Below, in pieces: positions 1 through 29,783 of a DNA stretch of 64,000 bases. Numbering within the stretch: position 1 is the stretch's first letter; each line of letters opens with the position of its first letter. The position numbers and the translations under genes were made by a program. The notes beneath the pieces are model-generated. The model saw nothing but the letters and a program-made list of their open reading frames with translations, was not told where the DNA came from and did not search any database. This DNA comes from Chaunax sp. Z400 (Eukaryota > Chordata > Actinopteri > Lophiiformes > Chaunacidae). The stretch spans positions 27,991,334 through 28,055,333 of the forward strand of contig CM075186.1 of NCBI GenBank assembly GCA_037577475.1. The letters run 5' to 3'.

Positions 1-940
1 ACTCAGTATTCCTGTGGGGCTCGATACTGCAGCGCCAATTAGTTATTCACAGTAAGTTATGAACACCCAGTTAGACGTGTGCCAGCTGATCAAAACCACA
101 CTGGTTTAGTAACATGATTCACTGAGTTTAAGATGGGTCATTATGAGGTGAGGAGACGTAAGGAGGATGTTTTATTTATTTAGTTAGTTTATTTGACAGG
201 GAAAATGCTCAATAAATATATTGTGCCAGATATAGTTACAGTCATTTTATGTTTGTTCCACGACCTCAGAATCCAAATATAAACTATATGAAATATAATC
301 ATATCTATCTTTAAAATGTGAATTCACCTTGAACAGAAAAGAAAGATTTTTTTTTAAATGGTTTAATTGTACTTTTGATATTAAGGCTAAATCTAGATAT
401 AAAAACAATTAATTGAATAACCAATTACAAGAGTGACAGATTCTGAAAATTAATTGATCATTTTAATTTACTTTTCCAGCAGAAGTACCAACAATTTGCT
501 GCTTCCAGCCCCGTAAATCTGGTAATTAGGTGCTTTTTTTCCCTGTTTTCTATGTCTGTAAACTAAATATCTTTGGGTCTCGGACTGTTGATCATACAAA
601 ACATTTGAAATTCAATTGTGGAAACACAGAATTCATATTTTCCAAAATCTTCAGACATTTACATAATTTACTTGATAATAAAAATAATCTTTAATCAGTT
701 ACTGTTTCATGTTTGCTTTTAGCTATAAAATAGTGTTTTATAGTGTGTGTTTGATGTTGATGGTAGGACACAGAACGTCGATCCAAAGGAATGATTTGTT
801 TTGTGAACAGAAACTGTGGCTGTGAGTTTCTGTTTCATGTTCAGTCAAACTGATATAGTCTATTAGGGCAGATACACACAGCCTTCCAGGGGATCTCTGA
901 AGAATGACAACAAGTCTAAACAACTAAACTAGAAACTGCA

Positions 941-1300
941 GAGTCCATCCTTCTATCAGTTTTCTGTAACTGCTTATCCTGCGTAGGGTCACGGGGGGGG
1001 GGCTGAAGCCTATCCCAGCTGACATTGGGTGAGACTACACCCTGGACAAAGTCGCCAGTTCATCACAGGAACACATAGAAAGACAAACAACCATTCAGAC
1101 TCACATTCACACCTACGGGCAATTTAGAGTCACCAGTTCACCTCTACTGCATGTTTTTGCTGGTGGGAAGAAGCTGGAGAACCCAGAGAGAACCCAGAGA
1201 GAACCCACACAGACACAGGGAGAACATGGAGACTCCACACAGTAAAGTCCCAGGTCCTCAGGTGGATTCCAGAACCTTGTTGCTGCGGCAACAGTGCTGC
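941..1300 (-). repeat. Teleost dispersed SINE-like repeat
   Basis: The blocks CTGCTTATCC, GGCTGAAGCCTATCCCAGCT, TCGCCAGTTCATCACAGG and CACACCTACGGGCAATTTAG are a common fish dispersed repeat. A divergent copy in the other orientation lies at 54955-55400. Confidence 0.7.
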
Positions 1301-1699
1301 CTTTAATTTAAGAAGAAAATACTTTTATTTCACTCCCGCTTCCATTGTTTTCCGTGTTTGCCAGGTAACCCTGTTGCAGGATTTGCCTGTGGAAAATGGA
1401 AAATGTGCCTGCAATCCCAACGACTTGTCCTTCAACTGCTAGTTGAAAACGTAGTGTTATTTTGACTTATTTATCCTTTCTTTCTTTCTTGTTATCTACA
1501 CTCACATGTATGTATGACACCTCGCTGAAACTAATGCAGGAAAACACACCCACCCTGCAATAAATCCTGCCTTCCTGAGTATCGTGGTGAACAGTTTTAA
1601 TTCAGTTTCTTATTGAATGTGTTGAAGAGTTGTTGATGAAGTGTGAACTGCCCTGGGTTATAATATAAGGTGTTCCTCTCAGGGGAACAGGAATTTGCC

Positions 1700-1850
1700 C
1701 AACCCATTTTATATGTTAAAAAATAAAAGCCTCTGCCTCCCCCTCCCCTTTCACTATGTAGCCAAGATGGCGACCATTGAGTATGAGAAGTGTCCAATGT
1801 TCCACTAACCACTATCTATCTGACAACTCATAGTATATTATTTTGACATT
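1700..1850. repeat. Dispersed repeat pair with 5270-5410
   Basis: GTAGCCAAGATGGCGACCATTG, GAAGTGTCCAATGTTCCA and CTCATAGTATATTATTTTGAC resemble GTAGCTAAGACAACAACCATTG, AAAGTGTCCATCCTTCCA and CTCATAGTATACTGCATTTTG at 5289-5395. Both lie in copine introns or flank; no coding capacity. Confidence 0.5.
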
Positions 1851-1914
1851 ACCTCTATCCAAACCAGTGAAACCAGCAGTCAACATTTAGACACAACGAT
1901 TCAAACAATGCTGA

Positions 1915-1982
1915 GCTCCATCCATCCGTCTGTGCATCCATCCATCCATCTATCCATCCATCCATCTGTGCATCCATCCATC
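1915..1982. repeat. CCAT microsatellite (interrupted)
   Basis: Repeated CCAT with CTGTGCATCC interruptions, directly abutting the donor site of the last copine exon in the window. Confidence 0.9.
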
Positions 1983-1986
1983 TTAC

Positions 1987-19563
<17,577 letters not shown>

Positions 19564-19744
19564 GATCTGAGCGCACAACTTATCACCCTGGAGGACAGAA
19601 AACACAGAAAAATAAGTACAATACTCACTCACACCATCACAAACTGGCACACTGTTTCTCGGCTGACGCCCTTCGTATCTTAAAACAGCATAATTGCACA
19701 TTTTGAACATTTGTTTAACTTCTGGAATAGCCAGTTACATGTTT

Positions 19745-20180
19745 CAGTGTTTCCCCTACCATTCATTTAAAGGGGTGGCCACGCCCTCAACCCCCCCCAA
19801 AAAAGAAAGGCACAAAATATTTTATATATGGAATTTACACAATTTATATATGCACTAGTTTTCAGCAGAGCATGACTGTCTTTAATGCGTTTCACTGTCC
19901 TGATCAATGACTCGACTCTCCTCTGCTCTGGTCTGGCGTTCCTACCGAGGTTGTGGTTTATCCAGACACACAGTGAAGTAGAGGAGACAGGTAGAGTGAC
20001 AGTAACCCGAGTTGAGGACAAAGTTGGTACGTTACATGCAATAAAAATTTACCCAAAACCAAAGATGGACAAAAGTCAACACAAAAGTGCAAACCAGGCC
20101 GAAATATCTGCGTTTTTCAAATGCATTGCTACATCAAAAACTTTCCTTTTTGATAAAGCTTAGAATTAAGGCTGGCTTAG
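19745..20180 (+). mobile_element. hAT-like transposon fragment
   Basis: It starts CAGTGTTTCCCCTACCATT, the form of a hAT terminal repeat, and downstream reads MDKSQHKSANQAEISAFFK, like the BED-finger-adjacent start of fish hAT transposases. The rest of the transposase is absent. Confidence 0.5.
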
Positions 20181-20379
20181 GCTAGTCTTTAGCTCTGCTG
20201 CTATAGGCCTAGACTGCTGGGGGACTTCCCATGATGCACTGAGCTCCTCTCTCTTCTTCTCCCTCTTCTTCTTTACACATTCATGTCTCTTTAATTCATG
20301 TTACTAACTTGACTTCTTCTCCGGAGTCTTTGTGCTTTCTCATCCTGCAGGTCACTGTGGACCAATCTACTGCTGGGAC

Positions 20380-20815
20380 CATGGTTGACACCCTCTGACA
20401 TCATCATCATCATCATTATTAATATTATCATTATTATCAGTGTTATTATAGCAGTAGTTATTATAAATACTACAAACTGTAATCTCTCTATTATAACAGC
20501 TGTTATTGTTATTGTGGTTGAACATGTGTGTCCCTCCCTCACTCCCTTTCTCTCTCTCCCAATGTCTCTCTCGCACCCCAGCCGGTCAAAGCAGAGGCTC
20601 CGCCCACCTTGACTCTTGGATCTGCTCCAAGTTTCTTCCTGTTAAAGTCAGTTTTTTCTCTCCACTGTCTCCATGTTCTTCTCATGGAGGATTGTTGGGT
20701 CTCTGTAGACTAAAGAGTCGGTCTAGACCAGCTCTGTTTGGAAAGTGCCTTGATATAACTTTTGTAGTGATTTGGCGTTATATAAATAAATTGAATTGAA
20801 AAACTTTTAATCAAC
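20380..20815 (+). mobile_element. Teleost retroelement 3' end
   Basis: The block GTTTCTTCCTGTTAAAGTCAG through GTGATTTGGCGTTATATAAA and the ATTGAATTGAAAA terminus is the standard 3' end of an abundant fish LINE/SINE family. It contains an internal ATC/ATT-rich stretch (20400-20470). Only the 3' end is present and no coding region is visible. Confidence 0.65.
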
Positions 20816-21224
20816 CAAGCACAGCCAGCTGTTGAACTCATACCCATCTGTATGAGATGATAGAAAAACTAAAGCCCCTTTTCTACTGCATAGTACCATC
20901 TCGACTCAACTCTCCTTGCCTATTTTGCGTTTCCACTAGATACTACTACTAGATAGACTACAGTACTACTTCTAGATACTAGAGAGATACTACTTTTTTA
21001 GTACCTGCTCCGTTGTGGTTCCAAGTGAGCCGAGCAGATACTCAATGTCGGCATGCACAGAGTATTCTTTCATTCATTTCTGTAACCAGACAACATCTTT
21101 TTCAGGGACGTCCCTGTTTATTCCAGCAGACAGAGAAGCCTCATTCTGCTGCCTCACAACAGCGAGACTTCATAGTCAGAGTCCAAGTACAAGACTGGTC
21201 TGTCTCAGTCCAGACCTGTCCCCC

Positions 21225-21229
<5 letters not shown>

Positions 21230-21309
<80 letters not shown>
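21230..21309. repeat. TA microsatellite
   Basis: TA repeat of about 40 units with one TT interruption near 21300. Confidence 0.97.
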
Positions 21310-22112
21310 CCCAAACACTGTTAAAAGAAAAGGTGTTGTAACACAACGTAAACATCAACCTGTCCCAACTTTATAGAAAAATGTTGTAGGCATCAAATTC
21401 AGAATTCAGAATATGTTTATAAGAAACAATACAGTTGATCAGTTTTAACATTAAATATCTTTCTACTGTATTTAGTTGCATTTAGGTTATAAAGGATTTG
21501 CAAATCGTTGCATTCTGATTTTATTGACATTTGACTTTTTTGTGAATGTATTATTTTTGTGAATGTATTATTTTGTAATTTGTTATGAATTACTATTATT
21601 ATGGACTGTTATTGTTACATACACAGTGATAGCTGGTGACCAGGATAACATGCTTGTTATGAGTCTTACGTAAGTTAACAGGAGCAAGTGTGTGTTATGT
21701 GTGTCTTACACTGGCAGTCAACAAAATCATAACTTAGTGGCAACACCACTGCAGAGAGAAGAGAACAGGATGAAAGGAAAGCACTGGGTTTGTTCCCCTC
21801 CAGATATAAATGGTTTACAGAGGTAGACTGTCACTAAAGAATGTTGCAGAGGAGATTGAAACATTGAATTTAAGTAAAATTTCAATGTCTACAAAGTAAT
21901 TAGTACAGTATTCAAAATAATCATTAAATCAAAATTACACCATGACACCTGTGACTTTACAACCTTAAAGAGTTCAGTTTAGACCAACAACGGACGTTGG
22001 CTAGAAACATGCTATGAGGAAGAGTTAAAGGCAAAAACACACACAGACTGTGAGGATGATTGTAGCATATAGGCTATGGCTGCCCTCTGGAAACTCCAAT
22101 AATAACCCATAT

Positions 22113-22115
<3 letters not shown>

Positions 22116-22182
<67 letters not shown>
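22116..22182. repeat. CA microsatellite
   Basis: AC repeat of about 33 units. Confidence 0.97.
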
Positions 22183-22186
<4 letters not shown>

Positions 22187-23588
22187 CACACAGACGCATG
22201 TGCATTCGGTGCCCTGAGCCCAGATCAACCAAACCTCCAAAATGGAGAAGCCTCCAGCAAGAAGAGGAAGAAGACAAAGAGAAAACACACACATATTGTG
22301 AAACACTTTCTGAGTGTGATAAAAAGTGCGCGTCTGAACTAGTCATTAACATGTTTGCATTAATGACTTCTGTCATACTGGAAATCATTTCCGAGAGGCT
22401 ATGAGGACAAATGAACAGCAGCTTGTGTTCATAAAGGTGGTTTTGTTCTCGGCAAGCTAAAAGGATGCTGTCTGTTGCTAAGATACTAAGGTGTCATAAC
22501 CAGCGTGCTCCTCCCGTTCCAGCTCTGTGATGTCACACTGGTAGTGGTGATGTGTTCAAAACACCAGTGAAACATTTTCATTCATAGGTGGTGACAGCTT
22601 GTTTTGACCTGCTGAAACACTTTTTACTCAATCATTCATTGACCATGGACGATGAATGGCTGAAATCAGTAAAGATTACACTGAGATGAGGACATCCTGG
22701 AAAATGTGCCTGTTGCTCGTGTAAAAAATTATTATCAGAGCTGATGTCAGAGAAAACCTACATTCCTGCTGCTCAGGCGGTCTGTGCTATAGTCTATACC
22801 TTTGTGGTAAAGTGAGACAACGTTTGTTTCCATTGTGTGTTTTAGTTTGATCAGGTAGAAACACAAACGAGGGACAACTCTGACTGCAGGAAACACATCA
22901 TTTTAATGCTAATCCAAAAGCTGCTGATGTCATAAATGTCTCCACTGGAATTGATTTGCTGCAGCTGCAACAACCTGGACCTGCTATTAAGAAACTATCA
23001 CCTCTTTTTCAGTGTGCCATTATAAAAAAGACCATTGGTGTGTAGGAAAGTGGAAGACTGCTCATGGACTGGATAGAAGGATTATATAAAAAGCAGCCAA
23101 ACTACACAGGGCAGCCTTAGGTGTGTGTTTCTAACCCTGCTGAGGACATGAGAACATCCTCACCTGACTCACCTCTGTTCAGGCCTGGCAGACAGAGGGC
23201 AGGGGACGTGAAGGCGGCATTGATAAAGCACAGTGGGATTAAGTCTAAACATGTCTGCATTATTCGTGTCAAAGTGATCAATAGAAATGAGTGGCTGTAA
23301 ACTGTAAGCATTAGTCCAGCGGAGTTGAACATAAAACAGATCGCAGTAAACAGTAAAACAGCGTTTCATGTTTCATACAAACGCGCTTCTGTGTTTCCTT
23401 TAACATTCAGCCTGCATGCGAGGTGTTCAGTAAAATGCTACATCCTTCCAACATCCTCTTTCCTCCGTATTTAACCAGCACACTGACATTTCCACAGCCT
23501 CAGTGAAAGCACACACCTGGCGAACTGTTACATCTCCACACATGCATGTCAAAGAGGACCAAGATGTGAAAACTGATGTCACACTCAC

Positions 23589-23835
23589 CTCAGTAAATGA
23601 CGTCTAACTTCTTCGCGCCTTTTCACTTGACAGTTTCTTCACAGAGAGGAGAAATAAAAACCCACAAAGCTTTTTTTTTCTAACAAACTGGAGCTTCTGT
23701 TGACATTTTCATCCTGAAAGGCGCAACAGTGTGTGACCATAAATCATCCTCTTATCCACCTGAGCTCTGCTCTCTCTGCTCAACGCGGCTCACGGTCGCA
23801 GCTGAGTCAAGCTACCGGAGCTAGCTTAAGACCGG
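23589..23835 (-). promoter_or_regulatory. Probable copine promoter and non-coding first exon
   Basis: Coding exon 1 of the copine is preceded on the minus strand by an acceptor (AG at 19588-19589) with 24 nt of untranslated sequence before the ATG, so an upstream non-coding exon is required. The best candidate ends at 23589 with the strong donor CTGAG|GTGAGT. It sits in a locally GC- and CpG-rich stretch (about 23600-23835) that contrasts with the AT-rich surroundings. A TGACGTC (CRE-like) motif lies at about 23596-23602, inside the proposed exon. No TATA box was seen, as is common for housekeeping promoters. The exact transcription start is not visible. This is inference from splice and composition signals. 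Confidence 0.42.
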
Positions 23836-23894
23836 AAGTTCTGCAAGTTCACTTACAAAATAAAAGCACAATTGTCAAGCAGATTCAAAGCGCT

Positions 23895-24110
23895 TCCGTT
23901 TGAGGTGTTTAATTTATTGTTTTTGACCGACATGGTTTATCTGTATATGTTAGCAGGATCACACAAAAATTACAGATGGATTTTTATGAAACTTGGTAGA
24001 AGGACTGAGCATATTGCAAGGAACAACTCATTAAATTTTGAAGGTGATCTAAATGCGAATTTAGGAATCTTCTGCCCCTGATTGGATTGGCAATATGATG
24101 ACCTCACCGA
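23895..24110 (+). repeat. Teleost dispersed repeat (left part)
   Basis: GTTAGCAGGATCACACAAAAA, ATGAAACTTGGTAGAAGGAC and GAACAACTCATTAAATTTTG match an abundant fish family. A second related copy starts near 24755 (AAAACTATTCGAGGGATT, ATGAAACTCGGTGGAAGG). Confidence 0.6.
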
Positions 24111-24627
24111 AAGACCAGGAAGTTTTTTGCTGTTCTGCTGCTGCAACCAAGTTGCGAAGAGTGAGAATGAGTTAAGTTTTATATACTCAGCTTTTCAAAC
24201 ATCTCTCTATTTACTCCATATATTTTAGTTATACTTTTAATTACTTTTTATTATAATATTAGTTGTTGTTTATAATACCCATAACCATAACTCTAAACTC
24301 TAACCCTAAAAAAAGCAAAAAGTCATTAAATTCTTAAATACATTTTAGAAAAATTAAGTATCGACGTAACCATTACACTATATGACTCGACACCTTCAAC
24401 CGACTAGAACATTTTGTATTAAGCTGTCAACAGGTGCAGCCCATGCTCCCGGTAAAATCCAATCTATCCAATGAACTGACTTAATATGATGATGTGTGAA
24501 ACTTCCAATCAGATTTATTTAACTAAGGTGCCAGAACGCCCTGCCCACTTTAACCCCTGATTATTACTAGTGGAAAGGGTGTCATGATTTTCATGTCCGA
24601 AGACACCACAACAATAAAAACCTACAT

Positions 24628-24684
24628 GGACGGGTCATAGGTGGGTCATGGGCAGGTCATAGGTGGGTCATGGGCAGGTCATGG
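24628..24684. repeat. Short tandem repeat, about 22 bp unit
   Basis: GGTCATAGGTGGGTCATGGGCA occurs twice in tandem, followed by a partial GGTCATGG. Confidence 0.8.
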
Positions 24685-24899
24685 CAATACTGTAGTGGGA
24701 TTGTAAGTTTGTGAAAAGGATCAGGAGGCGGAGTCAGGATTTTTTTTGTCATTTACACAAAAACTATTCGAGGGATTATCATGAAACTCGGTGGAAGGGT
24801 GGAGCATGTGCCATGAAAGACACCATGAAAATGTGAAGCTAGAGCCTAAGAAAAAAAATGGCATAAGTTCAATATGTTTTTTTTCCTTGATTAACTACC

Positions 24900-26060
24900 A
24901 AACTGATAATGATACCATGTGAATCCAAAATCTAGGGGCAGGTTTTCATGGTCAAGGAAACATGTTATAAGGGTCAAACTATCATGGGACTATTGCTATT
25001 ACGTGCAATGACATAATGGAGAAACTGACCTTCCTTGGTGGAGGTTTATTCTCTCTGACTGCTGTCTAGTTTAAGAGTGTGTTGTTTTGTATCACTGTAT
25101 GCATACTTTCACTGTAAAACTTGGTGACTTAGTTCAACTCAAACAGTTTGAGAGACCCAATCACGTTAAATCATCTAAGTCTATTAACTCAAATCATTTA
25201 AACATTAAAATAAAATGTGTTTATTGTTAAGGTAACTTGGTTAAATTGAGTTAATCATACCAATGCCATAAAGTTAATTGAACTTAAAACTACAATACAA
25301 AGAAAAAAAACAACCACTCACATGAATGGGCAAAGTAAGAGTCACTAAATCAAATATATTGCATGTTTTTGTGGGAGGAAACCGGAGGGCCTTGAACAAG
25401 CTAACGCAGATACAGGAAAGGACCCATGAAGTCCTCTGGTGGATTTGAGGCCAGAGCCTCCTGGTTGTTAGGCAGCAGTAACAACAAAACCACCTTTGCC
25501 CTAAAATAAAATGTATATCATCATTATTATGAAAAAAAGGTTTTATGGACTGAAATAAAAAAAATAAAAAAATAAATAAATTGAAATGAATAAAATGTAT
25601 TTATAGCCATGCTTAGCTAAATTGCAGACTATGGTAAGCAGGGTTTACATTTTCAAGATTATATAAAATTAAGGAAAATGAGTCAATGGAACAATTTGGA
25701 ATTATACTTAAAATGCTCCAAAAATTCAGGTGATTTATATTTTCAAAAGCTCATTTTTGAATAGATCAAATTCAAGGAAATGAGTGACTCCAACATTTTT
25801 GGAGGATTAAGTTATTTGAACTTCTTTTATTAAGATATTGTTTTACAGTGTTATGTGACGGTCATGTATAATGATATTTTTGAAGATGAACACACTCTAA
25901 ACTAGACAGCACTCAGAGTGCAAGGCTCAGTTTCCCCATTATGTCATTGCATCTTAAAGGAATAATCTCATGATAATTTGACCCATAGAATTTGGAATCA
26001 CATTGGTATAATTATTAGTTTGATGGTTATTCAAGATTCAGAATGACCCCTTTAAGTGTT
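24900..26060. repeat. Inverted (foldback) repeat pair
   Basis: The left arm (about 24900-25085, plus orientation) and the right arm (about 25870-26055, reverse) share TGACATAATGG-GAAACTGA, ATCATG, CTGTCTAGTTTA-GAGTGTGTT and ATGTGAATCCAAA-type blocks, at clear but imperfect identity. The 780 bp between them is AT-rich with no gene. The arms belong to the same dispersed family as 49220-49370. Confidence 0.7.
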
Positions 26061-28200
26061 CTATTATATTTTAGGATTTTTAGTGCTGATGGAAAACTAT
26101 TCATGTTTGATATGGAGAAGAAAGTACTTTATTACATTTTTCACTTACTGGGAAAATTAAAACTTACACTGTTATTATTCATTACACACGAGTCCTGAAA
26201 TACACACATGGATTAGTTTACTTAGATAGTTATATAGCCTATTGTTTGGTTGTAATGTTTGGTGATACACTGGATTATAATATAATCTGATCACAAATGT
26301 AAAATAATTTAGTAATTAGCTGTCAATAAACGTAGTGGAGTAAATTGTACATAACTCGGTACAGTAGATAGAACAAAAGGGAACTGAAGCAGAGTAAAAG
26401 TACCTCAAAACTGCATAGTACTTGTAGAAGATATACTTCCAGCACTGCAAATTACACTCAACAAACTGACGATTCAAATGAAGTTGAGGAAAACAAGTCA
26501 AAAACACTGGTGGGTGAGTGTTAATGAACTTCTCTCTAAAGACATTTACAGAGCTTGAAACATTATGTCTTATTAATGCAAGTCTGATTTCTCAATAGAG
26601 CAGAAACTGCACCACCAGCCTCAGCCACCAGAGGGCGACAGGTGAACATATGACTATATACATTACCATTTGTGTTCTCAGACACAGATGACTATCAACA
26701 ATGAAACATACAGCGGATTGTGCTCCCTGATGTTGGTGAACACAACAGTAAACAACAGAGATAGTTATATTACTGAGTCCCATCCCATAACCTGAGAATG
26801 AGACTCAAACATTCATCCAAATGTCCAAACGCAGTGAAATAAGAAAATACAGGCAGAGGAAAATATCTTTAATATTAAACTCTTACATGATAAATGATAA
26901 TGATGCAACACAAACCGTAACATTTGTTTACTTCTACCATTTAGTATAAAAACAAGGCTGCATGTCTAAAATATGGTGCATTAAACAGTTTAAGTAGAGT
27001 TTTGTGTGTGAATATTCATCACTACTCAGACGAGGCCAAGGACTGTGGCTGAGCAATATTGGAAAAAAACACCGGAATTGGTGTCTTTTCTCTGATATGT
27101 GTGTTGTAATATTAATAACACAGGATACTTCACCAGATACATGCAGCATGTGATTTATGTACACATTTAATCCTCTTCTGCCACAGTTGGTGTTAAAATG
27201 TCTGATTTATCTACATGGTGAAAAATAAATAGGCAGTCATGAAAAATGAGAACATTGCGACTTTTCATTTTGTAACATAAAAGTTTCAGCATGGCGTGTT
27301 CATGTGAATTTGTCTTACTTGACTGTCCTGCAGTGCAACTATTGCACATGGACACATTGGAGTGTTGATACTGAAATGATAGGTTGTACAGCCTGACTTT
27401 GTACTGCAATAAAAGAAATGAAGGATTTAAAACTAAATTTTGGGACCAAACAGACAGACGGATGATAAATAGAATAATTGTGTTAAGTGTTGATAAAAGT
27501 CAATATGCAAGGTTTTTATTCTTAATTGGCATCTCAGTGAAAGTCAGAATCAGTGACAGAGGTAATTTTCCACATGAAAAACTTCAAACTGAACCCAGTC
27601 CACTTTTAACAGACACCACAGAGATACCTGTGTGAACAGAGGTAGAGGAAATGAGCTGCATTCATTACAGAATGAGTTTTATTAAAACATTATCAGCAGC
27701 TAGCGAGAAAGATGCTGAGGCTCCGATCTGTCACTGTTTCCCCTTCTGTGCTGTGAAATATACACAACACATCTTGTTCAATCTAATTATTAACATCTAT
27801 AAATTACTTATGTACAATTTAGAAACTCAGAATTAGAAATAAATAACCTTAAAACAAAAAGTCAGACTCAGAAATCTGACTTTCCATCAGCATCGTGGTG
27901 AAAACATAAAGACTGGAGTTTCATTTTTGGGTGAGCTGTTCCTTTAAGGTTCCATACCATTTAGTGTTGCAGACTCTTTCCAGCGAGCCAACATGCACTT
28001 AGCAGAATGAATGAAGCAGAACCTTAATAAGTATCACTGGCAACATTTGCGTTTATCCTAATATTAATTAAAAAAAATTAAAAGTTACAAAAACATAATG
28101 ACCCTATTTTATAATTTTAGTCCTCCTACAATATTCAAGTTGGGACCTTTACTGAATCTACTCTTATTTTAAATAACTGGTAGCTGCTGTAAAACCATTC
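26060..28200. other. Intergenic stretch, nothing recognised
   Basis: AT-rich DNA without splice-flanked open segments, RNA genes or repeats that I could identify. The small open frames here lack any recognisable similarity or codon pattern. Confidence 0.6.
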
Positions 28201-28930
28201 TTGTTGCATATTTTGTCTGTTATGAAATTTCCCACAGGATTCCAGTCAGGCGACTGTGACGGCCTCTAGAATGATCCAGGACTTCTTCTGAAACCAAGCC
28301 TTGGTGGACTCTGAGGTCTGCTTGGGATCATAAGATAAGATAAGATATTCCTTTATTAGTCCCACAGTGGGGAAATTCTCAGTATTAAAGTAGCACAGTG
28401 GGGAGGGGAAAATATAAAAAATACAAATACTATAAAGGAGGGGTGAAGGGTCTCAAAAATATTGCACAAATACTATAACGAGGGATATAAAGTGTGTCAA
28501 AGTATTGCACAGACAAAATATACTTTGTCCTTTTGGAACGTCCAATGATGGCCGAGCTTCATCTTCCTCACAGATGGAGACGTTTTCTTCTAGGATTTCC
28601 TGATCCTTGATGGAATCCATCTGACCCTCTACACACTGCAGGTTTCCAGTGGTCCAGGAAGCAAAGCAGCCCCAGAGCCTCACCGAGCCACCGCCATGCT
28701 TCACTGTAGGTAGGCTGTTCTTTTCAGCATCAGCTTCATTCTTCCTCCTCCAGACATACCGCTGATCCAGAGGCTCCAAAAGTTCCAGTTTGGTTTCACA
28801 GATGGTTCTGAGCTACTGGAGCCCACTTTTCTGGAGCTTCTGGGTCAGCAGAGGTGAAGGTCTGGGAGTTCATGGAGCCCTGATGTCAATTTAGGCGTTA
28901 ACAGAAAATACTTTGTACTCTGCAGCTAAA
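28200..28930 (-). mobile_element. Tc1/mariner transposase fragment, split by a LINE tail
   Basis: The minus strand encodes Tc1-type transposase: VWRRKNEAD, LPTVKHGGGSVRLWGCF, VEGQMDSI and REILEEN-like blocks (28560-28790), then, after an insertion, DPKQTSESTKAWFQKKSW (28250-28340). These are normally contiguous in the catalytic DDE region. The reading frame is otherwise degraded, and terminal inverted repeats were not found. It is a dead copy. Confidence 0.8.
28328..28525 (-). mobile_element. LINE 3' tail inserted into the Tc1 transposase
   Basis: This segment is nearly identical to the 3' tail of the LINE at 29784-29990 (shared GATAAGATATTCCTTTAT, GCACAGTGGGGAGGGG, and TATTGCACAGACAAAATATAC). 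It sits exactly between two halves of the Tc1 transposase, so it is a 5'-truncated LINE insertion that post-dates the Tc1. Confidence 0.85.
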
Positions 28931-29612
28931 GTAAGTCTTTGAAGGTTTGCTGTGTTTTAACAACATCTGATTTACTACAGTGTCTCTTATGAGGGATGAT
29001 ATTCAGGAGGGTGAATAATATTTAGACTGCAGTTGTCAGTAATTGTAGTATTTTGTGTTGAATGTGGGGAAAAATCTGTTGCATTGAGATATTTAAACTG
29101 TTCGTTTGATTTGTTTATTGCAAACAGCTGATAAATAGTAGATTTTTCCAATAAACCTAATAAACAATTGAATAATTTTTCTTCCAACTGTACATCTGTC
29201 TTCTCTAATGTGATAATAGTTGTGTGTTGAACTTGGACATGAGCTTTGGTAACGCCCACCCTTAGATCAACTATCCAGTAGTTTTTGATGCTGTTTGACT
29301 AGTTGTCCAATGACAATTCACACCTGCTCCAGACTGACTGTGTGTTTGCCTCATTTCTTTGTCCATTATGTCCTTGATGAAAACACAGCAGTGACTAAAT
29401 GTTTGTCTGTTTGCACTATTAAAGACTAATCAATCAGTGAGCATCAGTTTCTTTTTCAGTACATGAATGCTATATAGCTTCTTAAGCTGTGTTTACCAGA
29501 CACATTTATATGTCACCTCTTACAGTCTGAAGTGATTTACAGGAATGAAAATGTCATCATGTCCTTCCCGGAGCTCCTCCAGGTGATGGCAGCTGATCAA
29601 AGCCTGAAGACA

Positions 29613-29648
29613 GACAGACAGACAGACAGACAGACAGTCAGACAGACA
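29613..29648. repeat. GACA microsatellite
   Basis: About eight GACA-type units followed by a short CACACA run. Confidence 0.9.
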
Positions 29649-29783
29649 CAGACACACACACAGATTCATCATGTAAAGTTATCTGCTGCTGTGTATTTTT
29701 GGATACAACCACTAGGTGTAGATATGTTGAAACTGTATACTGTAATGACTTTATTAGGAGCCATGAAACACTGTGGAAGTCAT

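Larger units (their letters stand above)
19588..23588 (-). other. Putative copine 5' UTR intron
   Basis: If the first exon is correctly placed, this 4 kb is the intron upstream of the start codon. It holds a hAT-like fragment (19745-20180), a retroelement 3' end (20380-20815), a TA microsatellite (21230-21309) and a CA microsatellite (22116-22182). No coding exon is recognised. Confidence 0.4.

Noticed and set aside
1..1986. Search for the copine von Willebrand A-like domain exons
   Set aside because: No open splice-flanked segment with the expected LDY-MGGCQ-type sequence is present; the domain must lie outside the window.
24268..24312. CTAACCCTAA-like sequence resembling telomere repeat
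   Set aside because: Only one or two degenerate units; not an interstitial telomeric array.
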